From Candidatus Neoanaerotignum galli (GTDB taxonomy: Bacteria; Bacillota; Clostridia; Lachnospirales; Anaerotignaceae), in assembly GCA_904381335.1 (NCBI GenBank), contig CAJFIN010000001.1, positions 37,193 to 101,192 on the forward strand: DNA of 64,000 bases, given 5' to 3'. A program made the translations under genes and the position numbers. Of the stretch, positions 23,999 to 34,111 are shown one piece after another; within the stretch, counting starts at the first letter, position 1; each line of letters starts with the position of its first letter. The notes under the pieces are model-generated. The model had not been told where the DNA came from. It saw only the letters and a program-made list of their open reading frames with translations, and did not search any database.

Positions 23999-24144
23999 TT
24001 ATCAACAATTTGTGTATAACTTGTGTATAACTAATTTGTGGATTTTTCTTTGCTGCAAGTTTTCTTCTTCTACCAATAATAATATAGCAAAGTTTTTTTT
24101 CTTTCGCAACTTGACAAATGGACAAACTTCACGACTTATCCACG
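23999..24144. promoter_or_regulatory. DnaA-box cluster upstream of dnaA
   Basis: TTATCAACA (23999-24007), TGTGTATAA (24011-24019), TGTGTATAA (24022-24030), TTATCCACG (24136-24144). Confidence 0.82.
24081..24109 (-). promoter_or_regulatory. Putative dnaA promoter
   Basis: Minus strand TTGCGA-17 nt-TATATT. Confidence 0.55.
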
Positions 24145-24248
24145 GGAAATTTTTGAAATTTCCTTTTTTTTGTGGAAAAATAAAAAGTTTCTTTTACTTT
24201 TAGCGCCATTTTTCCACCAAAAAGAGCCGAAAAAATTGGGATTTATCC

Positions 24249-24277
24249 TTGACGAACTTTGTTTTGTCCTCTATAAT
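24249..24277 (+). promoter_or_regulatory. rpmH promoter
   Basis: TTGACG-17 nt-TATAAT. Confidence 0.75.
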
Positions 24278-24341
24278 AAAAAAAGCGCTTATTTGGAGCA
24301 AGTCCAAGAGGATTGCTGAGATAAAGGAGGTGTGCTTGAAG

Positions 24342-24476
24342 ATGAAAATGACGTTTCAGCCAAAGAAAAGACAAAGATCGAAAGAACATGGCTTCCGGAA
24401 AAGAATGGCCACCAGCAACGGAAGAAAAGTACTGCAGGCCAGAAGAAGAAAAGGCAGAAAAGTACTGAGTGCCTAA
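24342..24476 (+). CDS. rpmH: 50S ribosomal protein L34
   Basis: [44 protein letters not shown], 44 aa after GGAGG. Confidence 0.98.
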   Translation: MKMTFQPKKRQRSKEHGFRKRMATSNGRKVLQARRRKGRKVLSA

Positions 24477-24632
24477 GTGCGGTCTGATTAGACTTTTACA
24501 TCAAACAAAAACAAACGCCGGGTCTGGATTTGTCAGATCGGCCGGATGTTGGCCGGAAAGAAACGGAACCGGCATGGGACAAAAAGGCCGCATTGTTGTG
24601 GCCTTTTCCTATTTTTAAAAAGAGGAGCCGCC

Positions 24633-25016
24633 ATGGAATTTACCCAGTCGATCAAAAAAAACACGCAGTTCGGCTATGTGTATAACAAAGGAAAATCAAT
24701 GGCAAACCGGCTTTTGGTGCTATATGCGGTGAAAAATAAAAAAGCCCTGGAGGAAAACCGTTTGGGTATCACCGTGAGTAAAAAAGTGGGCAAAAGTGTG
24801 GTTCGAAGCCGGGTCACCAGGCTCATTAAGGAAAGCTACCGTCTAAATGAATCCCGTATTCGCCCAGGATATTGGTTGGTGGTCATTGCCCGGGTGCAGG
24901 CGAAGGACGCCTCATACCATGAGATGGAAAAAGCCCTTTGTCATTTGTTACGCAAACAAGGATTGCTGCGGGAGGAAAAAAAGACGGTCCAAGCAGCAAA
25001 GGGGGAAGAAGGTTGA
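24633..25016 (+). CDS. rnpA: Ribonuclease P protein component
   Basis: GNSM-type pattern: [14 protein letters not shown]...[28 protein letters not shown]. Confidence 0.96.
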   Translation: MEFTQSIKKNTQFGYVYNKGKSMANRLLVLYAVKNKKALEENRLGITVSKKVGKSVVRSRVTRLIKESYRLNESRIRPGYWLVVIARVQAKDASYHEMEKALCHLLRKQGLLREEKKTVQAAKGEEG

Positions 25017-25234
25017 AACAAATTCTTGCAAAAGTATTGCTTTTTTCCATTCGGTTTTATCAGTTGGCGATTTCGCCCATGAAAGGGCCATGCTGCCGTT
25101 TTACGCCTACTTGTTCCCAATATGCTTATGAGGCCATTTTAAAATATGGCCCTTTTCGCGGCGGTTATCTAGCGGTACGCCGGATTTTAAAATGCCATCC
25201 CTTCCATGCAGGCGGATATGATCCCGTTCCTTGA
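25013..25234 (+). CDS. yidD: Membrane protein insertion efficiency factor YidD
   Basis: TTG start overlapping the rnpA stop; [28 protein letters not shown]. Confidence 0.96.
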   Translation: MKQILAKVLLFSIRFYQLAISPMKGPCCRFTPTCSQYAYEAILKYGPFRGGYLAVRRILKCHPFHAGGYDPVP

Positions 25235-25295
25235 TGGAATGAATGCCGCCTACATATAATTCCAACCAAAACTCGATTTGTAAGGAGGCACAGGA

Positions 25296-26321
25296 GTGTT
25301 AGAAGGAATTTTTTCCGTATTGGCCGCCGGTCAGCCGGGCGTGATCGTTGGCCCCATTGCCCGGTTTTTGGGTGTTATTTATAACGCCGTATTTAACGTA
25401 ATTTATAGTATTGCACCGGATGAATCATTGGGTATTGCCATCATCGTTTTTACGATCCTTGTAAAGACGGTGCTGATGCCATTGATTTATAAACAGCAAA
25501 AGTCAACGTTTGCTATGCAAAAAATCCAGCCGGAAATGCAAAAGATTCAGAAAAAATATGCCGGCAAAAAAGATCCTGAAAGCCAGCAGAAAATGGCTTT
25601 GGAAATGCAGAAACTGCAAAAAGATAACAATATCAGTATGTTTGGCGGCTGTCTGCCCCTATTGGTGCAGCTGCCGATCTTATACGCTTTGTTTTATATT
25701 TTTCAGCAAGCGTTTATGTATATCGATGTTGTGGCACAAAACTACGAGTCCATTTCCCAGGTACTGCTTTCTATCCCTACGCAGCTGCGGTTAGATCTCT
25801 TGACAAATGTGATTATTCAACATGATTTAACCATTGATGTGGCCAGTTTGAGTGATTTGGTGCAGCTAGTCAACACCATGACTAGTACAGATTGGCAGCA
25901 AGTTTTAGCTGGCGCTGGAGAGTTTGCTTCTCAGCTTACACCTTTATTGGCAGAAAAAGCAAACTTGGAAACTTTCTTGGGCATTAGTTTGGTAGAGGCG
26001 CCCGGGCTATCTTTCCCTGGTATCCTTCTGCCCATTGTGGCCGGTTTAACCACGTATTTGTCTACTTATGTGATGACGCGGCAAAATAATCAGTCGAAAT
26101 CCCAGGAACAAAGCGAAGATCCCACAGCGCAGGCAATGCAAAGCATGAAGATGATGAATTATATGATGCCTGTGATTATGGGTGTAATGTGCATCAATAT
26201 GCCTGGTGGTCTAGGTATTTACTGGACAGTCAGCAACTTGATCCAGGTGGTGCAGACGATGTTTTTCCATCGGTATTTCCAGCGCCATGGCATAAAGGAG
26301 GCAAAACATGCAAATCGTTGA
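25296..26321 (+). CDS. yidC: Membrane protein insertase YidC/Oxa1
   Basis: GTG start; IVFTILVKTVLMPLIYKQQKSTFAMQKIQPEMQKIQKKY, PGGLGIYWTVSNLIQVVQ. Confidence 0.96.
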   Translation: MLEGIFSVLAAGQPGVIVGPIARFLGVIYNAVFNVIYSIAPDESLGIAIIVFTILVKTVLMPLIYKQQKSTFAMQKIQPEMQKIQKKYAGKKDPESQQKMALEMQKLQKDNNISMFGGCLPLLVQLPILYALFYIFQQAFMYIDVVAQNYESISQVLLSIPTQLRLDLLTNVIIQHDLTIDVASLSDLVQLVNTMTSTDWQQVLAGAGEFASQLTPLLAEKANLETFLGISLVEAPGLSFPGILLPIVAGLTTYLSTYVMTRQNNQSKSQEQSEDPTAQAMQSMKMMNYMMPVIMGVMCINMPGGLGIYWTVSNLIQVVQTMFFHRYFQRHGIKEAKHANR

Positions 26322-26928
26322 AAAAAAAGCGAAGACCGTGGATCTTGCCCTGGCCGCTTTGATGCAGGAGCTGGGTGTGACAGATCCGAATCAAATGGAA
26401 TATGAAGTGGTGGATGAAGGCGCAAAGGGATTTTTGGGCTTTGGGAGCCGAGATGCGGTGGTACGGGGCCAAAAGAAGTTTGATCCTGAAGAAACAGCAC
26501 GTACATTTCTGCGGGAAATGTTTTTGGCCATGGGCTTAGTGGTGCAGATGGAGACGGAGCTGAAAGAAAAGCAGCTTCTCATTACGCTCAGTGGGGAGCA
26601 CATGGGAATTTTGATTGGCAAACGGGGTCAAACCCTAGATGCCATCCAGTATTTGACCAATCTTGTGGTCAATAAAGGCGATCATCCGTATTTAAGCGTG
26701 GTGATTGATACGGAAAACTATCGGCAAAGACGGCGGGAAACGCTGGAGTCTTTGGCGTATCATTTGGCAAAACGGGTGAAACAGACAGGACAGAAAGTGG
26801 TTTTAGAACCAATGAACCCTTATGAACGGCGTATCATCCATTCAAGCCTGCAAAACAACAAATTCGTTACCACATATTCTGAAGGGGAGGAGCCCTATCG
26901 GAATGTGGTGATTGATCTGAAAAAATGA
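26308..26928 (+). CDS. jag: RNA-binding protein Jag/KhpB (KH + R3H)
   Basis: EGAKGFLGFGSRDAVV, IGKRGQTLDAIQYLTNLVVN, R3H MNPYERRIIHSSLQ. Confidence 0.96.
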   Translation: MQIVEKKAKTVDLALAALMQELGVTDPNQMEYEVVDEGAKGFLGFGSRDAVVRGQKKFDPEETARTFLREMFLAMGLVVQMETELKEKQLLITLSGEHMGILIGKRGQTLDAIQYLTNLVVNKGDHPYLSVVIDTENYRQRRRETLESLAYHLAKRVKQTGQKVVLEPMNPYERRIIHSSLQNNKFVTTYSEGEEPYRNVVIDLKK

Positions 26929-26932
26929 TGAG

Positions 26933-26958
26933 AACCGTGGGGTATCCCACGGTTTTTC
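26933..26958 (+). terminator. Terminator hairpin after jag
   Basis: AACCGTGGG-gtat-CCCACGGTTTTT. Confidence 0.75.
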
Positions 26959-26976
26959 CATAAGGAGGAACCACGG

Positions 26977-28362
26977 ATGAAAGCAACTAGTTTGGATGAT
27001 ATCATTGCCGCCGTTTCTACCCCCCCTGGCCCTGGCGGCATTGCCATTGTCCGTATGAGCGGGGATGGATGTATTGCTCTGGCACAAAAAGTGTTTCGTG
27101 GCCAGGATATAACGAAAAAAGAAAGCCATACCATCACATATGGCCATATTGTAGACCCACAGACAGGCAAGGACGCTGATGAAGTATTAGTGACCGTGAT
27201 GCGGGCACCAAAAACATATACCAGAGAAGATGTGGTGGAAATTAATTGCCACGGCGGCCATCAGGCGGCGGGTAAAATCCTTTCCATCCTGTTTGGCATA
27301 GGCGCCCGTATGGCAGAGCCAGGAGAATTTACAAAACGGGCCTTTTTAAATGGACGGATTGACCTTTCCCAGGCAGAAGCGGTGATTGATGTTATTACGG
27401 CGAAAACAGATTTAAGCCGGGAAATTGCCGTGGGACAGTTATCTGGCCATTTGGCCCGGCGGGTGCATGAGATTCGAGATAAGCTGCTAAGTTTGATGGC
27501 TTCAATTGAGGTGACCATTGATTATCCGGAGCACGATGTGGAGGAAGAAACCAGCGAGATGCTCTTGGAAAAAATTGGCGCCTTATTCGAGCAGACCAAT
27601 GCGCTGCTGCGTTCGGCAAATCAGGGCCGGATCATTCGAGAAGGAATTTCCGCCGCTATTTTAGGAAAACCCAATGTGGGCAAAAGTTCTTTGTTGAATG
27701 CTTTATTGGAGGAAGAACGAGCCATTGTAACTGATGTAGCCGGTACGACCCGGGATACGGTGGAAGAATTTATGAATATTGGCGGTGTGCCTTTAAAAAT
27801 CATTGATACAGCCGGTATTCGGGAAACCAAGGACACTGTAGAAAAAATTGGCGTGCAAAAAGCCAGAGATTTAGCAATAAAAGCCCAGTTGGTATTTTGG
27901 GTGGTGGATGCTTCCCGTCCCCTAGAGGCAGAAGATAAAGCCATTTTACCTTTGCTGCAAAAAGAGAAAACGATTGTGTTGCTGAATAAAGCAGACTTGC
28001 CAATGGCTGTGACGGCAGCAGATTTTACCGGTCAGTTTGATCCAGAACAGATTTTTTCCATCTCTGCTAAAAAGGCACAGGGATTGGAGCAGCTGGGGGA
28101 TTATATCAAAGAGCGATTTTTGGGCGGAAAGTTATCTTTAGATCATACGGTGATGATCCAAAATGCCCGTCATCAGGCGGCGGTGCAGCAAGCAGCTCAG
28201 CATTTGCAAAAGGCAATGCAGACAGTACGCACAGGCATGCCGGTGGATTTTGTGAGTATGGATCTGATGGAAGCATACCATCAGTATGGTTTGATTACCG
28301 GCGAAAGTGTAGAGGACGACTTGATCGACCGGATCTTTTCAGAGTTTTGTTTGGGAAAATAA
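26977..28362 (+). CDS. mnmE: tRNA modification GTPase MnmE
   Basis: 461 aa; [39 protein letters not shown]-terminal FCLGK. Confidence 0.98.
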   Translation: MKATSLDDIIAAVSTPPGPGGIAIVRMSGDGCIALAQKVFRGQDITKKESHTITYGHIVDPQTGKDADEVLVTVMRAPKTYTREDVVEINCHGGHQAAGKILSILFGIGARMAEPGEFTKRAFLNGRIDLSQAEAVIDVITAKTDLSREIAVGQLSGHLARRVHEIRDKLLSLMASIEVTIDYPEHDVEEETSEMLLEKIGALFEQTNALLRSANQGRIIREGISAAILGKPNVGKSSLLNALLEEERAIVTDVAGTTRDTVEEFMNIGGVPLKIIDTAGIRETKDTVEKIGVQKARDLAIKAQLVFWVVDASRPLEAEDKAILPLLQKEKTIVLLNKADLPMAVTAADFTGQFDPEQIFSISAKKAQGLEQLGDYIKERFLGGKLSLDHTVMIQNARHQAAVQQAAQHLQKAMQTVRTGMPVDFVSMDLMEAYHQYGLITGESVEDDLIDRIFSEFCLGK

Positions 28363-28381
28363 AGAAAGGAGTTGCCGAAAG

Positions 28382-30271
28382 ATGATGCCGGAGTATGTGG
28401 CTGAAAAGTTTGATGTGGTGGTGATCGGCGGCGGTCATGCAGGATGCGAGGCAGCCCTGGCAGCAGCCCGGCGGGGATATGAGACGATTCTTTTTTCTGT
28501 TCAGCTGGATTCCATTGCGATGATGCCCTGTAATCCTTCCATTGGAGGCAGCAGCAAGGGCCATCTAGTGCGGGAAATTGATGCGCTGGGCGGCGAAATG
28601 GGGAAAAACATCGATAAAACGTATATCCAAACAAAAATGCTTAATACCGGCAAAGGTTCAGCCGTGTATTCCCTGCGGGCTCAGGCAGATAAAAATCGAT
28701 ATAAAGAAGAAATGAAAAAAACCCTGGAGGAGACGGAGCATTTGGTGATCCGCCAGGATGAAGTGGTGAAAATTCTAACAGAAGGCGGAAAGACAACAGG
28801 GGTACAAACGCGCAGCGGCGCTATCTATCCGGCAAAAGCGGTGATTATTGCCACAGGAACGTATTTAAAAGCCCGGTGCTTATATGGGGAAACCATCATT
28901 CACAGTGGGCCAAACGGAATGATGAGCGCCGATGGTCTTAGTCAATGTTTACGGGAGTTGGGCATTCGTTTATTCCGCTTTAAAACAGGTACGCCTGCCC
29001 GAGTGGATGGAAAAACCATTGATTTTTCCAAAATGCAGATTCAGCACGGCGATGAAAAAATCGTACCGTTTTCTTTTGAAAACCGGGCGGAAGATATTTG
29101 GCGGGAACAAGTACCCTGCTATTTGACGTATACCAATGAACAAACGCATGAGATCATTCGTCAAAACCTTCATCGGTCGCCATTGTTTTCCGGCGTTATT
29201 GAAGGGACAGGACCGCGTTATTGCCCTTCCATTGAAGATAAAGTGGTGCGTTTTGCGGATAAGCAGCGGCATCAGATTTTTGTGGAGCCGGAAGGAGAGA
29301 GCACCCATGAAATGTATATCCAAGGGATGAGCTCTTCTTTGCCAGAGGATGTACAAATTGCTCTTTATCATACGGTGCCTGGGCTGGAACATTGCCGGTT
29401 TACCCGGACAGCCTATGCCATTGAGTATGACTGTGTGGATGCTACGCAGCTGAAATTGAGTCTGGAATTTCGGGATGTGCCGGGGCTTTTTGGGGCTGGA
29501 CAGTTTAATGGCTCCAGTGGTTATGAAGAAGCAGCAGCCCAGGGCCTCATAGCAGGCATCAATGCTGTGCAGTATATCCGGGGGGAAGAGCCGCTGATCT
29601 TAGATCGCTCAGAGGCATACATCGGGGTATTGATTGATGACCTAGTGACAAAGGGAAGCAAAGAACCCTATCGTATGATGACCAGCCGGGCGGAATATCG
29701 CTTGCTGCTGCGGCAGGATAATGCTGATGAGCGGCTGACACCCAAGGGATATGCGGTGGGGTTAATCAGCGAAGAGAGATATCAGCGGTTTTTACAAAAG
29801 ATGGAGGCAGTGGCCAAAGAGAAAAAGCGTATTGAAGAAACCATCATTGCGCCTCGGGCAGAAGTGCTGGACTTTTTGCAGGAACACCATTCTTCTCCCA
29901 TTAAAACAGGAACCAGATTATCGGATCTGTTAAAGCGGCCAGAGCTTACGTATGAAGATTTGGCGCTGATCGATCCGAACCGGCCAACCTTACCGGCAGA
30001 GGTACAGGAGCAGGCCGCCATCCAAATCAAATATGAAGGGTATATCCGCCAGCAAAAGCAGCAGGTGGAGCAATTTCAGAAACTGGAAAAACGCCGGCTG
30101 CCGGAGGATATGGATTATGATGATGTCAAGGGACTGCGGTTGGAGGCCATTCAAAAGCTGAAAGAGCGCCGTCCTGCCTCTATTGGCCATGCGTCTCGTA
30201 TTGCCGGGGTATCACCGGCGGATATTTCGGTCTTGTTGATCTATTTGGAACAGAGGAAAGGAGCGAAATAA
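28382..30271 (+). CDS. mnmG: tRNA uridine-5-carboxymethylaminomethyl modification enzyme MnmG
   Basis: 629 aa; [45 protein letters not shown]. Confidence 0.98.
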   Translation: MMPEYVAEKFDVVVIGGGHAGCEAALAAARRGYETILFSVQLDSIAMMPCNPSIGGSSKGHLVREIDALGGEMGKNIDKTYIQTKMLNTGKGSAVYSLRAQADKNRYKEEMKKTLEETEHLVIRQDEVVKILTEGGKTTGVQTRSGAIYPAKAVIIATGTYLKARCLYGETIIHSGPNGMMSADGLSQCLRELGIRLFRFKTGTPARVDGKTIDFSKMQIQHGDEKIVPFSFENRAEDIWREQVPCYLTYTNEQTHEIIRQNLHRSPLFSGVIEGTGPRYCPSIEDKVVRFADKQRHQIFVEPEGESTHEMYIQGMSSSLPEDVQIALYHTVPGLEHCRFTRTAYAIEYDCVDATQLKLSLEFRDVPGLFGAGQFNGSSGYEEAAAQGLIAGINAVQYIRGEEPLILDRSEAYIGVLIDDLVTKGSKEPYRMMTSRAEYRLLLRQDNADERLTPKGYAVGLISEERYQRFLQKMEAVAKEKKRIEETIIAPRAEVLDFLQEHHSSPIKTGTRLSDLLKRPELTYEDLALIDPNRPTLPAEVQEQAAIQIKYEGYIRQQKQQVEQFQKLEKRRLPEDMDYDDVKGLRLEAIQKLKERRPASIGHASRIAGVSPADISVLLIYLEQRKGAK

Positions 30272-30272
30272 C

Positions 30273-30446
30273 ATGCGGCCCCATTTTCATGTTTCTTTGA
30301 AGCCCAGAACAAAAAAGATCCCTTCTGTTCTGAGCTATCGAAGACAGATTTTCTTTTGTCCGAAAGTGACGCCAAGGCGGCCTTATTTTCTGTTAGAAAT
30401 CAAAAAGTGGCCCTATCGCAAAAAAGGAGAAAACCATGGACGATAA
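30273..30446 (+). CDS. Candidate 57-aa basic small protein
   Basis: ATG 9 nt after AAAGGAG; MRPHFHVSLKPRTKKIPSVLSYRRQIFFCPKVTPRRPYFLLEIKKWPYRKKGENHGR*, overlaps rsmG start in another frame; below the length cutoff of the ORF track. Confidence 0.4.
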   Translation: MRPHFHVSLKPRTKKIPSVLSYRRQIFFCPKVTPRRPYFLLEIKKWPYRKKGENHGR

Positions 30447-31155
30447 GACATTGCTGCTGCGCTGCACCCAAGAAATGGGTCTGATGCTGACAGAGGAACA
30501 AGTGGATCAGTTTTTCCTTTACCGGCAGCTGCTGCTTTCTTGGAATGAAAAAATGAATTTGACAGCTATCACAGACCCTACTGAAGTGGTTTTAAAGCAT
30601 TTTGCCGATTGTCTTTCCTTATTGCCCCAGGCCAAACTGCCCCAAGGAGCCAAAGTGATTGATGTGGGCACTGGGGCAGGGTTTCCTGGGATTCCCATCA
30701 AAATCGCCCGGCCAGATCTATCACTGACGCTGCTGGATAGCCTGCAAAAGCGCATTACTTTTTTAGATGAGGTGGTGCAGTCTTTAGGATTAACAAATGT
30801 GACGCTTTATCACAGCCGGGCGGAAGATGGCGGCAGAAATCCGGCGTTACGGGAACAGTTTGACGGATGTGTGGCCAGGGCTGTGGCATCTTTACCTGTG
30901 TTAGCGGAATATTGTTTGCCATTTTTAAAAGTGGGCGGCGTGTTTGTGGCTTTAAAAGGGCCAGATGCACAAAAAGAGTGGCAGGAGAGCCAAAAAGCCC
31001 TGAAAGTGTTGGGCGGCGGGGCAGGTCAGGTGCTGCCGGTGCAAGTGCCCTTTACGGATCTTTCCCATTGCCTGGTGGTGGTGAAAAAAACACATCAAAC
31101 ACCAAAAACCTATCCACGTAAAGCAGGTACCGCTGCGAAAAAACCTATTCAATAA
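30436..31155 (+). CDS. rsmG: 16S rRNA (guanine-527-N7)-methyltransferase
   Basis: 239 aa; WNEKMNLTAITDPTEVVLKHFADCL, VIDVGTGAGFPGIPIKI. Confidence 0.97.
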   Translation: MDDKTLLLRCTQEMGLMLTEEQVDQFFLYRQLLLSWNEKMNLTAITDPTEVVLKHFADCLSLLPQAKLPQGAKVIDVGTGAGFPGIPIKIARPDLSLTLLDSLQKRITFLDEVVQSLGLTNVTLYHSRAEDGGRNPALREQFDGCVARAVASLPVLAEYCLPFLKVGGVFVALKGPDAQKEWQESQKALKVLGGGAGQVLPVQVPFTDLSHCLVVVKKTHQTPKTYPRKAGTAAKKPIQ

Positions 31156-31190
31156 AGCCAAGGAAGAGGAGGAAAAATCAGGAGGGACGT

Positions 31191-32168
31191 TTGGTGATTG
31201 ATGTAGCTGCAGTGGGGGAATTGATTGTAGATTTTTGTTTTGTGGGCAAAAATGACCAGGGCTATCCTTTGCTAGAGGCGAGTCCCGGTGGTGCTCCTGC
31301 CAATTTATTGGCGGCATTTTGCACCTATGGCGGTACGGGAGCTATGATAGGAAAAGTGGGAGAAGATCCGTTTGGCCATCAAATGATACGAACGCTCTTT
31401 CAGCGAGGCGTTCAGGTGGAAGCGATACGGATCGACCCTTCTGTTTATACCACATTGTCCTTTGTCACACTGGATGAAACAGGAAACCGATCTTTTTCCT
31501 TTGCCAGAAAGCCGGGAGCAGACGCTTGTTTAAACTGGCAGGAGGTGGATCGGCAGACGTTAGATATGGCTCGGATGGTCCATTTTGGGTCTTTTAGTCT
31601 CACCAAGGAGCCTTGCCGTACGGCAGTGCGAAATGCGATTTCTTATGCAAAAACGAAGGGGAAATGGATTAGTTTTGATCCCAATATACGCCTTTCGCTA
31701 TGGCCGGATGCTCAAACGGCCAGGCAGGAAATCTTTTGGGGGTTAGAACAAGCAGACGTTGTGAAAATCAGCGAAGAGGAAGTAGACTTTCTTTGGCATC
31801 TTTCTCCGGAAGAAGGAGCAGAGCGGATCATCTCCCAGTATGGAGCTCAGCTGGTCTTTGTGACTATGGGGAAAAACGGTTGTGTAGGACGATCGACTCT
31901 GGCCAGTGTGCAGGTACCCTCGCCATCTGGAATTCACACTGTGGATACCGTGGGGGCAGGAGATATTTTTTATGGCAGTGCTTTAGCATATCTTTTTCGC
32001 CAGGATATCTCATGGCCTGTGGGAAAAGAGACGCTGCAGAAAATGCTGCGTTTTGCTTGTACGGCCGCCAGCCTTTCTACCCAAAGTCACGGGGGCATTC
32101 CCAGCATCGTTTCTTTGGACGAGATCATAAAATTGCAAAACGAAGTGCCAACGACAAAAAGCAAGTGA
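31191..32168 (+). CDS. PfkB-family carbohydrate (fructo)kinase
   Basis: 325 aa; GELIVDF, SPGGAPANLLAAF, HTVDTVGAGDIFYG. Confidence 0.93.
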   Translation: MVIDVAAVGELIVDFCFVGKNDQGYPLLEASPGGAPANLLAAFCTYGGTGAMIGKVGEDPFGHQMIRTLFQRGVQVEAIRIDPSVYTTLSFVTLDETGNRSFSFARKPGADACLNWQEVDRQTLDMARMVHFGSFSLTKEPCRTAVRNAISYAKTKGKWISFDPNIRLSLWPDAQTARQEIFWGLEQADVVKISEEEVDFLWHLSPEEGAERIISQYGAQLVFVTMGKNGCVGRSTLASVQVPSPSGIHTVDTVGAGDIFYGSALAYLFRQDISWPVGKETLQKMLRFACTAASLSTQSHGGIPSIVSLDEIIKLQNEVPTTKSK

Positions 32169-32205
32169 TGTTTCTCTCTTTTTGTGACGAGATAAAAAGA
32201 AAAAC

Positions 32206-32230
32206 CACGCGATACTCGCGTGTTTTTTTT
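32206..32230 (+). terminator. Rho-independent terminator of pfkB-family gene
   Basis: CACGCG-atact-CGCGTG followed by TTTTTTTT. Confidence 0.85.
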
Positions 32231-32265
32231 CGTTATTTCATGGGTTTAAAAGATTCGTGAAAATA

Positions 32266-32293
32266 GAAAAAAAGCCCCCGCCGATGCGAGGGC
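32266..32293 (-). terminator. Terminator of rubrerythrin gene
   Basis: Minus strand GCCCTCGC-atcg-GCGGGGGC then TTTTTTT (one mismatch). Confidence 0.8.
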
Positions 32294-32300
32294 AGACAGA

Positions 32301-32852
32301 TTAATAATTTTGTGGTTTGATCTGGAAGAAAGACTTGGGATGTGCGCAGACAGGGCATACTTCAGGCGCCTTTTTACCAACGACAATATGTCCGCAGTTA
32401 CGGCATTGCCAGATACAGTCGCCATCTCTGGAAAAGACCAGATCGCCCTGGATATTGGCTAACAATTTCCGATAGCGTTCTTCATGTTCCTTTTCAATTT
32501 TTGCTACGCCATCAAATAATGCAGCAATTTCTTCAAAGCCTTCTTCTCTTGCTTCTTTGGCAAAGCCGGCATACATATCCGTCCATTCATAGTTTTCACC
32601 AGCGGCGGCATCTTCCAGATTGGCAATGGTATCAGGAATATCTCCGCCATGGAGGAGCTTAAACCAGATCTTTGCATGTTCTTTTTCATTGGCTGCCGTT
32701 TCCTCAAAGATAGCAGCGATTTGTTCGTAGCCATCTTTTTTGGCTTTGGAAGCATAATACGTATACTTATTGCGCGCCTGACTTTCTCCAGAAAAAGCAG
32801 CCATAAGGTTTGCTTCGGTTCTGGTACCTTTTAGATCTTTCATCAGATTCAT
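32301..32852 (-). CDS. rbr: Rubrerythrin
   Basis: 183 aa; [32 protein letters not shown]-terminal rubredoxin-like [29 protein letters not shown]. Confidence 0.97.
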   Translation of the reverse strand: MNLMKDLKGTRTEANLMAAFSGESQARNKYTYYASKAKKDGYEQIAAIFEETAANEKEHAKIWFKLLHGGDIPDTIANLEDAAAGENYEWTDMYAGFAKEAREEGFEEIAALFDGVAKIEKEHEERYRKLLANIQGDLVFSRDGDCIWQCRNCGHIVVGKKAPEVCPVCAHPKSFFQIKPQNY

Positions 32853-32882
32853 TCCTCCTTTAGGACTGGAACAAAAAGAAAT

Positions 32883-32940
32883 TAAATAAGAATCATTCTT
32901 ATTTATAGTTTTATTATAACAATGATTCCCATAATGTCAA
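32883..32940 (-). promoter_or_regulatory. Rubrerythrin promoter with Fur/PerR-family-like operator
   Basis: TTGACA-16 nt-TATAAT (32913-32940 on minus) and downstream perfect 11-1-11 palindrome TAAATAAGAATCATTCTTATTTA (32883-32905). Confidence 0.7.
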
Positions 32941-33041
32941 TCTTTTATCATGTTTTTTTCTGGAAAATATCATTTTCTTAGCAAGTCTCTTTTTGCTGCC
33001 GCATACAGTAGGTTTTAGATGGACAAAATGGGAGGGAGACA

Positions 33042-34046
33042 ATGAGACGGCGCAGCTTATGGTTTTTGATCTATGCGGTGGCAGTATTGTTTTGTCTGCC
33101 GGCGGCGGCTTATTTTGCCAGCCAGATGGCCGATGACTCTCCTGGGATGGTGAGGCAGGAAGTAAACATGACAGAGACAACACAAGAGGCATTATCTCAG
33201 GCGGAATTGGAGAAAGAGCAAACCAAAGAGGAAAAGACCATTTCCGTTCCAGAAGAACAAGAGCTGGAGGAGTATCTTGTGGGGGTAGTGGCAGCAGAAA
33301 TGCCGGCAAGTTTTGAAATGGAGGCATTAAAAGCCCAGGCTGTGGCTGCCCGTACTTATGCGGTATATCAAATGGATACCCAGGGCATTTCTTTGTCCCA
33401 GGTACAAGAAGCGGGGGGACAGGCTTATATTAGTGAAGACCAACGGCGAGAGCGCTGGCAGGAAAAGTTTGAGCAGTATGAGAAAAAAATCCGTACTGCT
33501 GTGGAAAGTACGGCAGGAGAAATCCTGGTGTATGACCAAGAGCCCATTTTAGCCGCTTTTCATGCCATCAGTGCAGGAGCAACGGAAGATGCAGAAAATC
33601 TTTGGAGCGGGGAAGACTTGCCTTATTTGCAATCTGTACCAAGCCCTATGGATACCACCAGTACAGAATATGTGTATACCGTTTCTCTCACAGAAGAAGA
33701 AACGGCAGCTTTGCTGCAGCAAGCAGATCCGGAGCTGATTTTAGCGGAAGGGAGTCTGATCGATCAGATGCAGGTGCTTTCCCGCAGCGATGCAGGCTAT
33801 ATCGAACAAATGCAAATTGGAAACCGCACATATACTGGCGCTCAAGTGCGTACGGCATTGGGGCTGCGCAGCGCAGATTTTACTGTGGAAGAAAAAGATG
33901 GTGTTTTTATTTTTACCACCTATGGTTATGGCCATGGCGGCGGTATGAGCCAGTATGGCGCCAATGCGCTGGCATTAGATGGCATGACGTATCAAGACAT
34001 TTTGGCCTATTATTATACGGATATACAGTTTGCTCAGATAAAATAA
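33042..34046 (+). CDS. spoIID: Stage II sporulation protein D (SpoIID/LytB)
   Basis: 334 aa; EEYLVGVVAAEMPASFEMEALKAQAVAARTYA, GYGHGGGMSQYGANALA. Confidence 0.95.
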   Translation: MRRRSLWFLIYAVAVLFCLPAAAYFASQMADDSPGMVRQEVNMTETTQEALSQAELEKEQTKEEKTISVPEEQELEEYLVGVVAAEMPASFEMEALKAQAVAARTYAVYQMDTQGISLSQVQEAGGQAYISEDQRRERWQEKFEQYEKKIRTAVESTAGEILVYDQEPILAAFHAISAGATEDAENLWSGEDLPYLQSVPSPMDTTSTEYVYTVSLTEEETAALLQQADPELILAEGSLIDQMQVLSRSDAGYIEQMQIGNRTYTGAQVRTALGLRSADFTVEEKDGVFIFTTYGYGHGGGMSQYGANALALDGMTYQDILAYYYTDIQFAQIK

Positions 34047-34111
34047 AATCCAGAGTATCTTTGTATAATCTTCACCTCCTTTGACCATACTACGGGCGGA
34101 GGTGTTGAAAG

